From contig RPFO01000551.1 of assembly GCA_009746045.1 (NCBI GenBank), positions 7,501-52,500 on the forward strand: 45,000 nt of DNA, in the 5' to 3' direction. The DNA is from Mesostigma viride (Eukaryota > Streptophyta > Mesostigmatophyceae > Mesostigmatales > Mesostigmataceae). Position numbers and translations under genes: made by a program. The notes beneath the pieces are model-generated. The model made no database searches. It was given only the letters and a program-made list of their open reading frames with translations, and was not told the DNA's origin. Position 1 is the stretch's first letter; each line of letters begins with the position of its first letter. Shown one piece after another: positions 18,862-28,347 of this stretch.

Positions 18862-20065
18862 AGAGACTGATCGAGGTTAGGACGACCATGTAGTCATTCG
18901 TCGGTCAGATAAAGGCCCTAGAACAGCTAACGCCAACACATGTGGGAGGAAATCACTTCATTATCCCCCATGCTTGGCCGCATCCGTGCAGGCTGCACAT
19001 CTGAGCAGTTTCCTTATAAAAGGTGAAACTAAGAGTTGTAAGGTCAATGATGAACCGATGCTATTGTAATCCGGGTAAGCAATCGCCACTCATATCTTGC
19101 AATTGGCGGAATCTATCTAAGTTCTAGTGGTATGCTGGCTGAGCTTAGCTTTTTCGATATCCTAGCTAAGCCAGCGTATGCCCTGGTGTCCTGGTGCAAT
19201 GTCCACTGGCGTGCGATCGCCAAGCCGAGTTCAGACCAACAATTGAAATTGCTTGAATTTAACGGAAGAAACTATGTTGCGTAGACAGCCAACAGCAAAT
19301 CCCAGCTTCTTTAATGTTAACTGTCTTAAAGACAGTGGCTGACACCTGCTTGTAAGGGCAATAAGCATGTTCTGCCGACTGCCAGCCATGTAACATCCCT
19401 AAATCCGCGACCCGACTTGTTTTTTAGTCGTGGGATTATGTACACGACGTATAATTTGCTTCGAGCAGCCGTGACCAAGCACGGCCTTGGGAGTCAGCAA
19501 CGTACAGTACATACTTGAGAAATAATTCGTGATTCGTGGCAGATCGAACCGTGCCAGGCGCCAGAGTTCAATTATTAGTATGTACATTACGCCTGCGTGG
19601 GACACGACAACAACAACAGTACGCTTGTGTACGGCCCGTAGTATCTCATCTGCCGTGTCCCGGTGCCACTTGGGTACAGGGACTTGCTCGCCTGGAAACC
19701 TGGTGACAAGAGGGTGTACATATATCAGCAATGGCAGACACGTGAGTGCCGCAAATAAAGCTGCTTTAGAACAAGTCATGTGAGTCAGTGGTAAGCATCG
19801 CATTCGATAGTATGTAACAAGGATTGGCAGTGGTCTTGTAGCAGCTAGGATTCGATGCTTGTATTGCCGAAAGAACATATGCCGTCGCCCCACTTCACGT
19901 GAGCTACGTTCAAGCCAGGTTCACCACCATGGTCGACTGGGCGGACTGGCTGCAGGCCGCACCGGATGCACTGCACCAATGACGTATAGAACGCTTTCTT
20001 TGCATATAATCTTCACATCTTCCACCATAGGCCTTGTTTGGTAGAGTTGTAGGTTGCTTTCGTGC
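18862..20065. promoter_or_regulatory. Divergent intergenic region between ubiquitin-like and PPR genes
   Basis: The two flanking genes start in opposite directions, 1.2 kb apart, so both promoters must lie here. No core element stands out. The open frame on the minus strand at 19399-19893 starts at a non-ATG codon and resembles nothing recognised. Confidence 0.4.
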
Positions 20066-23000
20066 ATGATGATCCGCCGGGTAATGCCGAACCTGTGTGG
20101 GGTGCGAGGACTGCTCGGAGAAGCGTTTCAGGTTAACAGCCTCTGTCTATCCCGCCTTCTGACATCGAACCCTGCTGGGTCGACAGTATTGGCATCCTCC
20201 ACGGACGAGCCGGTATTTCGTTCCCCGTTCTGTACTGCCTCTTCTCGGGGAGCAATCGCCCCTGCTACCGCGAGCGAGCGAGGCAGTCCAAGAAGAAGTT
20301 CTGTAGCTCCGGCACAACAAAGCGGGAATTCGCCCGCGGCCATCCCGTGGCAGCCGCTGCCGAAGGCCATCGACCATGGCCGGGTCGACATGTCGTTCAC
20401 CGGGAACGCCGCGAACCGGGCGATCAAGGACCTGGAGCACAGAGCGGCCGCCGTCCGCGGGCGCAACCCCCCTCCCGGCGCCGTGGACGTCGGCTCCTGG
20501 TCGCTCCCGCGCGTGTCCGCCCTGCTGGACCACTTGGGCCGACAGGGCCGCCCCGACAACATCCTCTCCCTCGTTAACACCCTGCGCAAGCTCTCCCTCC
20601 TCCACCCTGGCTCCTTCCACTCGCTCCTGTGCGGCCTGGCCCGTTCTGGCCGCGCCGCCGACGCGGTCGCGCTCATGCCCCGCCTCCGCGGCGCCGGCTG
20701 GGTGCCCACCTCGCGCGACTTCCGCGTCATGATCGACCTGTGCTCCCAGCGGGGGGACCTCCAGGGTGCGCAAGCCGTGTTCGCTGCCCTGTCCGTCCGC
20801 CCGCTCCCCTCCGGGCCCCCCAACGCGCGGCTCTTCGCGGCGCTCCTGTCGGCACACGTGCGCGGGGGCCAAGTGGCCGAGCTCCCGCGGCTCCTTCGTG
20901 CCATGCGCCGCGCCAACGTGGCCCCCAACGTGCACTTGTTCAACGCGGTGCTCAGGGAAGCCAGGGACGCGTCAGAAGTCCTTACCATCCGCCAGCTCAT
21001 GGCCGACAACTCGGTCGACCCTGATTTGGACACATTCCGAGCGGTTGTCTCCCGGGGGGGCGGGGGGGATGGAGCATCCACCCGCGCATTAGCAGTGAAC
21101 GCGCCTACCGGCACGCTAGCGGGCCGCCCTGGCACCGGTGCTGCACCAGAAGCTACCAGCATGGGCGCTGCGCCTACCAGTGGGCACGCGTCGGCCTGCA
21201 CGTCGGACGAGGCGTTCACGGTCATACGCGAGATGCGGGGCCGCGGGATCGTGCCGGACGGGAGCATATACCGGGCCGCCGCCGAGGCATGCGTGCGGGA
21301 GCGCGCTCCCGAAAAGGCGCTTGCCTTGCTCCAGTTTGTGGAGGGGGGGCTGGTGACGACAGAGTCGGGGGGCGGCGGCAGGATTAGGGCGGGGTCTGGA
21401 GACGGCGGCGGCAGCAGCAGCAGCAGCAGCACCATCGTAAAGATGCCAGGTGGCGGGGGCAGCCTTGCGAGGCCAAGGGCCGGGAGTGCCAGCAGCGGTG
21501 GAAAGGACGGGGCGGGTGGGGGCGGGGGAGGGAGGGTGGGCGCGGGTAACGGCGGCAGCATTAGGAGCGGTGCGGTGGAGCTGCAGCGCTTGGGGCTGCA
21601 GCTGTACGCGCCGGTCCTGGACGCGTGCGTGCGCGCGGGCTACATGGAGGGGTGCTGGCAGGTACGGGGGTGGTGTACACTTGATCCCGCGACCGTGGCT
21701 GTTGCGTTGTGATCTTGGGATGCAGGAGTGTGGGCAGGTGTGGCGGGTGGTGTACGCTTGCACCAGGGATTGCTGTATCTGTGTGCTCATCCTTGCATGC
21801 TACAAGCGTTGCGGAGCACAGCAGTTGATGTACCCTTATACTCGTCATGCGGAGCCTCACGAACCATGTTCTGAAGCACATCGTGTGTTATGGCATGTGC
21901 ACTCAGCTAATGAGCCTAGATTGTCGGCTTAGGCTGGTACGGCTTTGTGGGTATTGGCTGCCACGGCTTTGTGGGTCTGAGCGTGGCGATTGTATTGTTG
22001 TGTCGGTTAGGACTCAGGATGGACGCTGTGCCTACGGACACTGTGCCTAATAATGGTCCGCAAGTCATCCTTGCGTCAACGGCGCAACATGGTTGTGTCC
22101 TGTCGCAAGGGAAGGCCGCAAATGAACATTGGGATACCTCCCCTCCTTTCCGGGCTCTTCTCCCACATCACCTACTTGGAAATCTGGCCTGTACCTTATG
22201 CTCTAAATATCAATGAGACGATACCAATGAGGCAGTACTGTACTTGAGACAGAACAAATAGATAGTAATATACGTCACGATTAAAATGGTAAACGCACAT
22301 TACTAACAGTAATGTATGTATGAGACATTACTGTATCGTTGAGACAGGACCAAGAAATAGTAATGTATAATAGCAATGTATATATTCGTATTGGCGGCAG
22401 CGAGCGCCTGTCCCTCGCCCTCACTCGCACCGTGGCTGATGTGTTATTCCGCCGCACCCGGGCCGACTTTGTCGCGACCCATGCAGTCTAGATCCCTCCC
22501 AGGCCTGCATGGTGGTGGGCCGGCAGCGATGTTGCTGCGTGTCGTAGTTTTGTGATGTAGTTAGTTGTACCTTGTGCAGCTGGCGTGATCCTTGGATGTC
22601 CGTGTCAGATTCCTATTCATTTCTTCAGGGTTCTTCTTCTTTTCCGGGTTTTCCTTATGTTGCATGCCCCTCTCACCTTTGTAACTGATCATTCTCAATG
22701 TGAGTCAATGAATATATATTGCTATATTATGTTTATGCGAGACAGATGAACATGTGTATATGAGACCGTTGTATACATGTGTATATGAGACCGTTGTATA
22801 CATGTGTATATGAGACAGAGAGTACTGTGCCATTGAAACAGAACCAGCGCAGGCCTCCATTTCCAACCTGAACCTTACTCGCGTTCACATTTCGTCATTT
22901 TTATGCATTCTTTTCTCAATATCTAATCTTTTCTTGACATCTTCTTTTCTTGACATTGCTTTTCGTGACAATTCTCCACATTGAACCAACCCCCAGGTCC

Positions 23001-23287
23001 TCCACAGCATGCGGCGCGTGGGGGTGGAGCCCTCGCTGGCCATGCTCGATGACGTGGCGCGTGTGGGGCGCCAGATGGCGAGCTCCCTGCGCAAGCGCAT
23101 CATGCCGCCCTACCCGCGGCGACCAATTGACAGCACACGAGAGCCCAGTCCAGCAGGCACCGATGCTGTTGAAGCCAGCTCTGCGGAAGTTTCCAGGGAT
23201 GATGATGGTGTAAAGGATGGCGGTGCTGTCACCCAGAGCCGCGGTGGTGGTGCTCAGTCAGACACTAGAAATGACCGTGGCGAGTGA
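20066..23287 (+). CDS. Pentatricopeptide repeat (PPR) protein, organelle-targeted
   Basis: Two exons, 20066-21661 and 22997-23287 (donor CAG|GTACGG, acceptor CCCCCAG), give about 628 aa. The ATG at 20066 (MMIRRV) is chosen because the upstream in-frame codons hold no ATG. The N-terminus is Arg/Ser-rich without acids, like a mitochondrial or plastid transit peptide. PPR-type helical pairs run from about residue 143 to 328 (for example FHSLLCGLARSGRAADAVAL and NARLFAALLSAHVRGGQ) and again at about 381-430 (EAFTVIREMRGRGIVPDGS). A Gly/Ser-rich low-complexity insert (about 430-505) separates these from a last repeat, which the intron splits: LYAPVLDACVRAGYMEGCWQ then VLHSMRRVGVEPS. Family members bind organelle RNA; the target is unknown. 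The acidic tail ends at a TGA. Confidence 0.88.
22430..22600 (-). repeat. Dispersed repeat R1, copy 2 (intronic, inverted)
   Basis: The reverse complement aligns with 1697-1858. It lies in the 1.3-kb intron of the PPR gene. The rest of that intron is low-complexity and AT-rich, with short repeats of a GAGACA...AGTAATGTAT type around 22230-22390. Confidence 0.75.
22748..22812 (+). repeat. 25-bp tandem repeat, about 2.6 copies
   Basis: CATGTGTATATGAGACCGTT is followed by GTATA and repeats in the PPR intron. Confidence 0.85.
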
Positions 23288-23517
23288 AGGCGTCGGTGTG
23301 GAGTCGCTGCAAACCAGCTAGTGGCAGGGATACTCGTGCTCTCACCGTGAGACGTGCTCAACTACCCAGATGGTCCGGTCTGGCGTTGGGAAATTGTTAC
23401 GTTCGAGCTAATGTTGAAAGGCCACATTTCCCCCCCTGAACTTGCTTGTTGTGTATCACCAAAGCCTGCACCCTATCCAGCGGTTTCGTACGGGGCGTCG
23501 TGAGCATTTTATCAAAT

Positions 23518-23728
23518 GAGACAACCAGCGCAGGCCAGAAATCTGGAGAATCAGAACCATGGTATGGCTCGAGCCTGCTTTTCTATATAAATCATGTTTG
23601 TCGAGTCGTTTTGTAGGATGATAAAAATTTGATTTGAGGTGGAATGATGTAGCCGTGTGTACACGCGTACATAGTTGTCTCTAGTTAAAACTTATGGCTG
23701 GCTAAAGCTCAGGGCGAGACGTAGACGC
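23518..23728 (+). repeat. SINE-like dispersed repeat R2, copy 3
   Basis: Starts GAGACAACCAGCGCAGGCC and ends GAGACGTAGACGC. It is the most diverged copy and lies in the 3' flank of the PPR gene. Confidence 0.75.
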
Positions 23729-23771
23729 AACAGCTCTAGGTAATGAACAAACTTGGGGTGTTTATATCAAG

Positions 23772-23955
23772 GAGACAACCAGCGCAGGCCAGAAATCGGG
23801 AGAATCCGGACCATGGTAGCTCGAGCCTGCCGTTGTCTTGTCCGCGTGTTCGAGTCGTTCAGGATGATGAAGATGAATGGTGATGGAAAATGTGTATCCT
23901 TGTGCATTGAAATGATGGCTGGCTTACGTGTAGAGCGACTAGATGACCTAGACGG
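23772..23955 (+). repeat. SINE-like dispersed repeat R2, copy 4
   Basis: Same family and orientation as 23518-23728, starting about 40 bp after it. It contains GTTCGAGTCG, the closest match in this family to a Pol III B box. The open frame across it is not a gene. Confidence 0.75.
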
Positions 23956-24095
23956 TGGGGCCGGAAACAGCATGCTTGATCAGGGCGTGTGTTTCGAGCC
24001 TAACTGGCCGGGAGTGTCTAGTGGTGAGCACCATTGCTGCGATCGCTCTCCCACCATTTTCGAGGAAATACCCGCAAATGGAAAACCACTGAAAA

Positions 24096-24547
24096 GTCAT
24101 GACATGTTTGCCTACCTTCTTAGGTACATGTCTTTGGGGCCAGGCCAGGTCAGGATATGCCGCCCTGGCTGGCCAAGCCGCTGGGGGCCGGCCAGACCGA
24201 GGTCGGTGTCTACCTGGCTGGTGCGAGCAAGATGTCCTACGAATGCTATCCTACGCTGTCTAATCTCGTCCGAAATGCGAGGCATGCCCTGGTACAAAGA
24301 TTCTAAAGACCTATGCGTGGAAAACCCTACATTCAGGGCCTGACGGAGCATCCTGGTTACCGTGCCGTCTAGCTTGCATGGCGGCCAGCGTGTCCGTGGG
24401 CATCCAGGCCTCGGCGCCTTAAGTGAGCACCGTGAGGACCAGGACCTTGAAGAGCATGCGCTTGCGGTGCTCACCGAGGGCCGGCCTTTGAGTGCCAGTA
24501 GGTTTTGAGCGAACGATGCCTAGCCCAGGCCGGGCCGATGCGGGCAT
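24096..24547 (-). mobile_element. LINE ORF2 fragment, C-terminal to reverse transcriptase
   Basis: Minus-strand translation gives ARHRSLKTYWHSKA, then after a frame change LDGTVTRMLRQALNVGFS, SLYQGMPRISDEIRQRRIAF and VGHLARTSQVDTDLGLAG. These match the downstream part of the plus-strand LINE at 25345-26512. The R-R-x-x-F-x-GH motif is typical of the region after the RT thumb in non-LTR retrotransposons. It is truncated at both ends and carries stops and frameshifts. Confidence 0.8.
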
Positions 24548-24557
24548 TGACAATGCT

Positions 24558-24726
24558 ATTCTGATCAGGCACTCGATCCGCAAAGGTGAAAACCTTTGCG
24601 TTCAGTGCCGGGCCGCGGAAAACGCGGAAAACGCGATCTGCAAATGAATCCGACCGGAATCGAACTGGGGACCTCTCGCACCAACTTCGCTGACTATAGG
24701 ACGGACGTCTCCGGTTACCATGGCAT
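24558..24726 (-). mobile_element. tRNA-like SINE, copy 1
   Basis: On the minus strand the right end reads like a tRNA-derived head: an A-box-like TAGTCAGCGAAGTTGG and a B-box-like AGTTCGATTCC, bounded by TCCGTCC and GGTCGGA, which pair at six of seven positions. The body ends in a perfect hairpin, stem CGCAAAGGT with loop GAAA (24579-24600). No complete anticodon arm is seen, so this is a SINE rather than a tRNA gene. Confidence 0.65.
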
Positions 24727-24958
24727 CGCCAACTTACACCTACAGTCATCCGCAAAAGTTCTCCTGTCCGGGGAGTGATGCAAGCCTTTCGGATTTGGTA
24801 CGTACTAGATAAATCACTCGAGATCTGTGTGTAGGAGTACTACACACGTGTCTGCACGCGAGACTTGTTCAGTCTCGCACCGTGAGACGGGCTGAACACG
24901 GCTGAATCCTTCTTGAGAAGGGGGCGTAGCCGGTACTATCGAAATCAGCCAAGCGTAT

Positions 24959-25122
24959 ATTCTGATCAGGCACTCCGCAAAGGTGAAAACCTTTGCGTTC
25001 AGTGCCGGGCCGCGGAAAACGCGGAAAACGCGATCTGCAAATGAATCCGACCGGAATCGAACTGGGGACCTCTCGCACCAATTTCGCTGACTATAGGACG
25101 GACGTCTCCGGTTACCATGGCG
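24959..25122 (-). mobile_element. tRNA-like SINE, copy 2
   Basis: Nearly identical to copy 1 apart from a few missing bases near the left end. The GAAA-capped hairpin is intact at 24976-24997. Same orientation, about 400 bp away. Confidence 0.65.
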
Positions 25123-25344
25123 CATCGCAATGCTATTCCTGGACGCACGGCGGTCCAACATCACGTGAAGACTTCAGTAGTCGTCTGAGAGGAGAAGCGC
25201 GAAGATTGCGTGGCTGTCTGTGGGAGGACCTGCATGGAGGGAGAAATTAATTAATTAATTAATTAGACTTGTGCGCCCGGGTTGGGGAGTCTCGGAGCAT
25301 TAACCCCGATGGATGGATGGATGTTCATATTCAATTCAGGTCCA

Positions 25345-26371
25345 TACCTGTTCATTATTGTCGTGGATCACGTCATGCGCCGAGCACGTGCGCGCTTTAC
25401 TGCTCTTAAGGGGTTCGAGCCAGGCTTGGACATCCTTAACCAGAAAGAGCATGGCGGGGTTAGACCGGGTTACCGCCTGGCCGACCTGATTTATGCGGAT
25501 GACACCACCCTAGCTCATCGCGCGCACCGAGCACATTCAGACCTGGCTGGACTGTCTGGGCCTGGAGGTGAGGGCGGTAGGGTTGGAGATTAGTGTCAAA
25601 ACTGAGGCGATGGTGATTGGGGCCTCCAGTACACCGCCGCTGCCGCGCCTGCTCGATGGGACGACGGTCCCGTTCCGCGATCGCTTCAAGCTGTTAGGGA
25701 GCTGGCTCCCTGACACCGCCGACGATGTGGACACCCGCATCGGCCTGGCCTGGGCTAGGCTTCGTTCGCTCAACACCTACTGGCGCTCCAAGGGCCTGGG
25801 CGACCACCGCAAGCGCATGCTCTTCAAGGTCCTCGTCCTCACGGTGCTCACGTATGGCGCCGAGCTAGGCGTGGACACTCACACCCACACTGGCAGCTAG
25901 GCTAGACGGCACAGTTTACAGGATGCTCCGACAGGTCCTGAACGTAGGGTTCTCCAAGCGCCCGTCATCAGAGCCTTTGTATCAGGGCATGCCTCGTATT
26001 TCGGACGAGCTAGATTAGACAGCGTAGGATAGCATTTGTAGGACACCTTGCTCGCACTAGCCAGGTCGACACCGCCCTTGGTCTGGCAGGCACCCAGCGG
26101 CTTGGCCAGCCAGGGCGGCACATTCTGACCTGGCCTGGCCCCAAGGACATTCCCAAAAAGGTAGGGAAACATGTCACGAACTACGTACAGATGTTGCTGG
26201 ATGACCTACTGGTCCCAGCCCAGTTTGAATACCGCATCCACTCTCTCTCCCTTCTTTGGACTGCCATGCAGAACAAGACGCGGTGCAAGATCGAGGATTG
26301 TCAAGGTTCACACGCCCGACCCTGTGGGCAAACCACCTCCCCCCAAGCGGAGGAGGCGTTTTGATGAGTAG
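25345..26371 (+). pseudogene. Broken LINE ORF2 (reverse transcriptase C-terminal part)
   Basis: The YADD core is present, but the frame shifts near 25530 and again near 25880, and stops interrupt the region 26010-26130. The enzyme is incomplete (no endonuclease, no fingers region) and not functional. Confidence 0.8.
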
Positions 26372-26512
26372 GGTAGTTAGGATTTTTCTAGACTAGCTAG
26401 ATTAGAGTTAGGTTAGTTCGATTACGCGGCTCCTTCCACCCCACCCATGATCCATCAAGGAATATGTGCTACATGATCTCCCAACGGAGGCATGTTATAA
26501 TTTAATTTAATT
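25345..26512 (+). mobile_element. 5'-truncated LINE with reverse transcriptase and 3' end
   Basis: The copy begins within the RT domain (FIIVVDHVMRRA), contains the catalytic motif YADD (25492-25503, LADLIYADDTTLAH), and after a +1 shift near 25530 continues as VRAVGLEISVKTEAMVIGA, RFKLLGSWLPDTADDVDTR and LNTYWRSKGLGDHRKRMLFK. Further broken frames match 24096-24547. The ORF ends near 26370 with a basic run (KPPPPKRRRRFDE). A short 3' UTR leads to a hairpin with CAAC loop (26472-26494) and a TTAA-rich tail. Known LINE biology explains the 5' truncation. Confidence 0.85.
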
Positions 26513-28085
26513 TTAATTAATTAATTAATTAATTATCAACATCACTCCGTTGGGAGTAGATGTAGCACATAGCCCTGAGAAGGGGCATATGGCTTTTAAT
26601 ACATTCTAGGCTACTTCATGCAAGGGTGGGAATGTAAGCTACCCCTGCTCTAGGTGCACCAAGGCACCTGCACCCTCATGGTCTATCACGCTATGCCCGG
26701 GTAAGGGGGGAGCATGCCTGTGAGGGAGGAAGATCATCATGGCTATACAAGAGCTAGGACATGGCTTCTCGACAGAGAGCATCTCTCTGCATGGCATAGC
26801 ATGGCTAAATTCTTAATGCAACATCCATGGGGGTCCCATTATAGACAAAGCATGGCTAAATGTTGAAGGCATCATCCATGGGGGCCATTATGGGCGCACA
26901 TGCGCGTGGGCCACATGCTAGGCTAAGCCTTACTAATCTACACTACTGGTATATATATTCCTAGTCTGAGGTGGCAGGAGGGGGCTGCCAGGGCTTGTGG
27001 TCAACGTGGATGACCGCCCCCCTCCAGTATACCGGCTTCCCCCTTGCGCTCTGCCGGAGCTGAAGGTAGGTCGGCCATAGATCGCGTCGCCGTTGTTGCT
27101 GGGCCAGGGTCAAGTCGTCGTCCAGCGTGAAGCGAGTCTCCGAGAGCTTCTTGCGGCATTTAAGGAACGCCAGCTTGTCCGCCATGTACTTAAAGGTGAG
27201 GAGCACGGGTGCCGGGCCAGCCTTCCCCGCGCGCGGGGGAGGCGGACAGCCGACATGTCCAGCTCACCAGTGAGTAACATGGGGGCAAGAATGGCGCGCT
27301 TAAATGCCTCAAGAAGGCTCGTGGAGGTCTCACCTGCCTGCTGGTCGAAGTGCTTGACAATGACATTGTGGCTGCGCCGGGCGATGTCGGCTTCCTCGCG
27401 AAGGTCGAGGGCTTGTTGCTTGAGTTGTGCCGAGATGGTGGAGGTGGTGGAGGTGGTGTGCTGCTTAAGCAAGTCCGCCCAGGTGGAGGGAGCATCGCCG
27501 GCCGGGCCAGCAGGAGCCGGCTGGGCGGCGATGTCCTTCACCGCCTGGGCGGTGAGGCCGGCGGTGTCATGCAAGCTCTCAAGGGCGTTGGCGGTGGCTT
27601 GAAGGCGGTGGTCGAGGTCGAGGAGCTGGGCTTTGATGTCGGCAGTGGAGGCGGAAATGGCCGTGGAGGTGGAGGCGGCGGCGGTGGAAATGTGAGGAAG
27701 TTCAGCAGTCAGCGTGCCGCCGATTGCTGCTATGTCGGCAGCAAGGGGGGTCACGTGCTGCTGAAAGGCTTCCGTGAGGATGGAGCGGAGGGTGGGGACG
27801 GAAAGGGGTGGAGCCCAGATCTCGCCGTCAGAGCGCTGGAGAAGGGAGTTGAGGATGGCGTGCTGGAGATGGGGGCGGACGCAGCCGACCAGCTGGGAGA
27901 TGTGGGCCCAGCGGCTGCCGTCTGGGCAGAGGAGGCGATTGATGGAGTGGAGATGGAGGCACAGGTCGTAAAGCGAAGCGTAATCCCCGAAGAAGATGCA
28001 GCGCATAGCATCGGTCGGAGAAATGGTGGCCCAGTCGTAATCTGCGACCTTGAAAGGCCGGGGCCGAAAGCTCGGATAATTTTAA
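26513..28085 (-). mobile_element. ORF1-only LINE (half-LINE), copy A
   Basis: Reading on the minus strand: ORF1, then about 400 bp of 3' region shared with copy B, a hairpin ACTCC/GGAGT with loop CAAC (26544-26557), and a TTAA tail. There is no ORF2 between the ORF1 stop (26961) and the tail. The same order is seen in copy B, so the absence is probably a family trait rather than a chance deletion. It abuts the plus-strand LINE tail to tail at the TTAA tract (26499-26534). Element edges are approximate. Confidence 0.75.
26961..28079 (-). pseudogene. LINE ORF1 protein with one-base frameshift
   Basis: About 370 codons. An N-terminal part (ADYDWATISPTDAMRCIFFG) and an Ala/Ser/Thr-rich coiled-coil-like middle lead to an RNA-binding-type C-terminal part: NVIVKHFDQQAGE, VRLPRARG, VLLTFKYMADKLAFLKCRKK, FTLDDDLTLAQQQRRRDLWP, KPVYWRGAVIHVDHKPW. 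Compared with copy B, one base is missing near 27224 (after VRLPRARG), which breaks the frame; otherwise it is largely open. ORF1 proteins of L1-like LINEs are RNA chaperones; assignment to this class is by the conserved block shared between copies and the retrotransposon context. Confidence 0.75.
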
Positions 28086-28194
28086 TGGATGGATGCAAAC
28101 AGTCCTAGACCGGTCTAATCTATCTACAACATCAAAAGCCAACACTAGTCTAAGCTCGCTACCCTAGGAGACCTGTCTGGCGTGCTTCCCGTAG

Positions 28195-28347
28195 ATTCTG
28201 ATTTGGCACGCCGCAAAGGTGAAAACCATTTTCGTTCAGTGCCGGTCCGCGGAGAACGCGATCTGCAAATGAATCCAGGCCGGAATCGAACTGGGGACCT
28301 CTCGCACCAACTTTTGCTGACTATAGGACGGGTCACGTACTTCCGGT
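28195..28347 (-). mobile_element. tRNA-like SINE, copy 3 (diverged)
   Basis: Same orientation and order as the copies at 24558 and 24959, with a single rather than double GGAAAACGC block and a broken hairpin (CGCAAAGGTGAAAACCATTT). It lies about 110 bp beyond the 5' end of the half-LINE. Confidence 0.65.

Noticed and set aside
19399-19893. 164-codon minus-strand frame in the divergent intergenic region
   Set aside because: No ATG at the start, no recognised motif, and it lies in the presumed promoter region.
20128-21561. 477-codon minus-strand frame opposite the PPR exon
   Set aside because: GC-rich antisense shadow; the plus strand shows PPR motifs and a conserved splice junction.
24993-25081. 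Possible tRNA gene on the minus strand
   Set aside because: T-arm-like and A-box-like parts are present, but there is no full anticodon arm, and three copies share a long non-tRNA body, so it is treated as a SINE.
25243-25266. (ATTA)n tract as another LINE tail
   Set aside because: No CAAC-loop hairpin or LINE-like sequence precedes it, so a simple repeat is enough to explain it.
27350-28108. 252-codon plus-strand Gly/Val-rich frame
   Set aside because: Antisense shadow of LINE ORF1, which shows conserved blocks shared with copy B.
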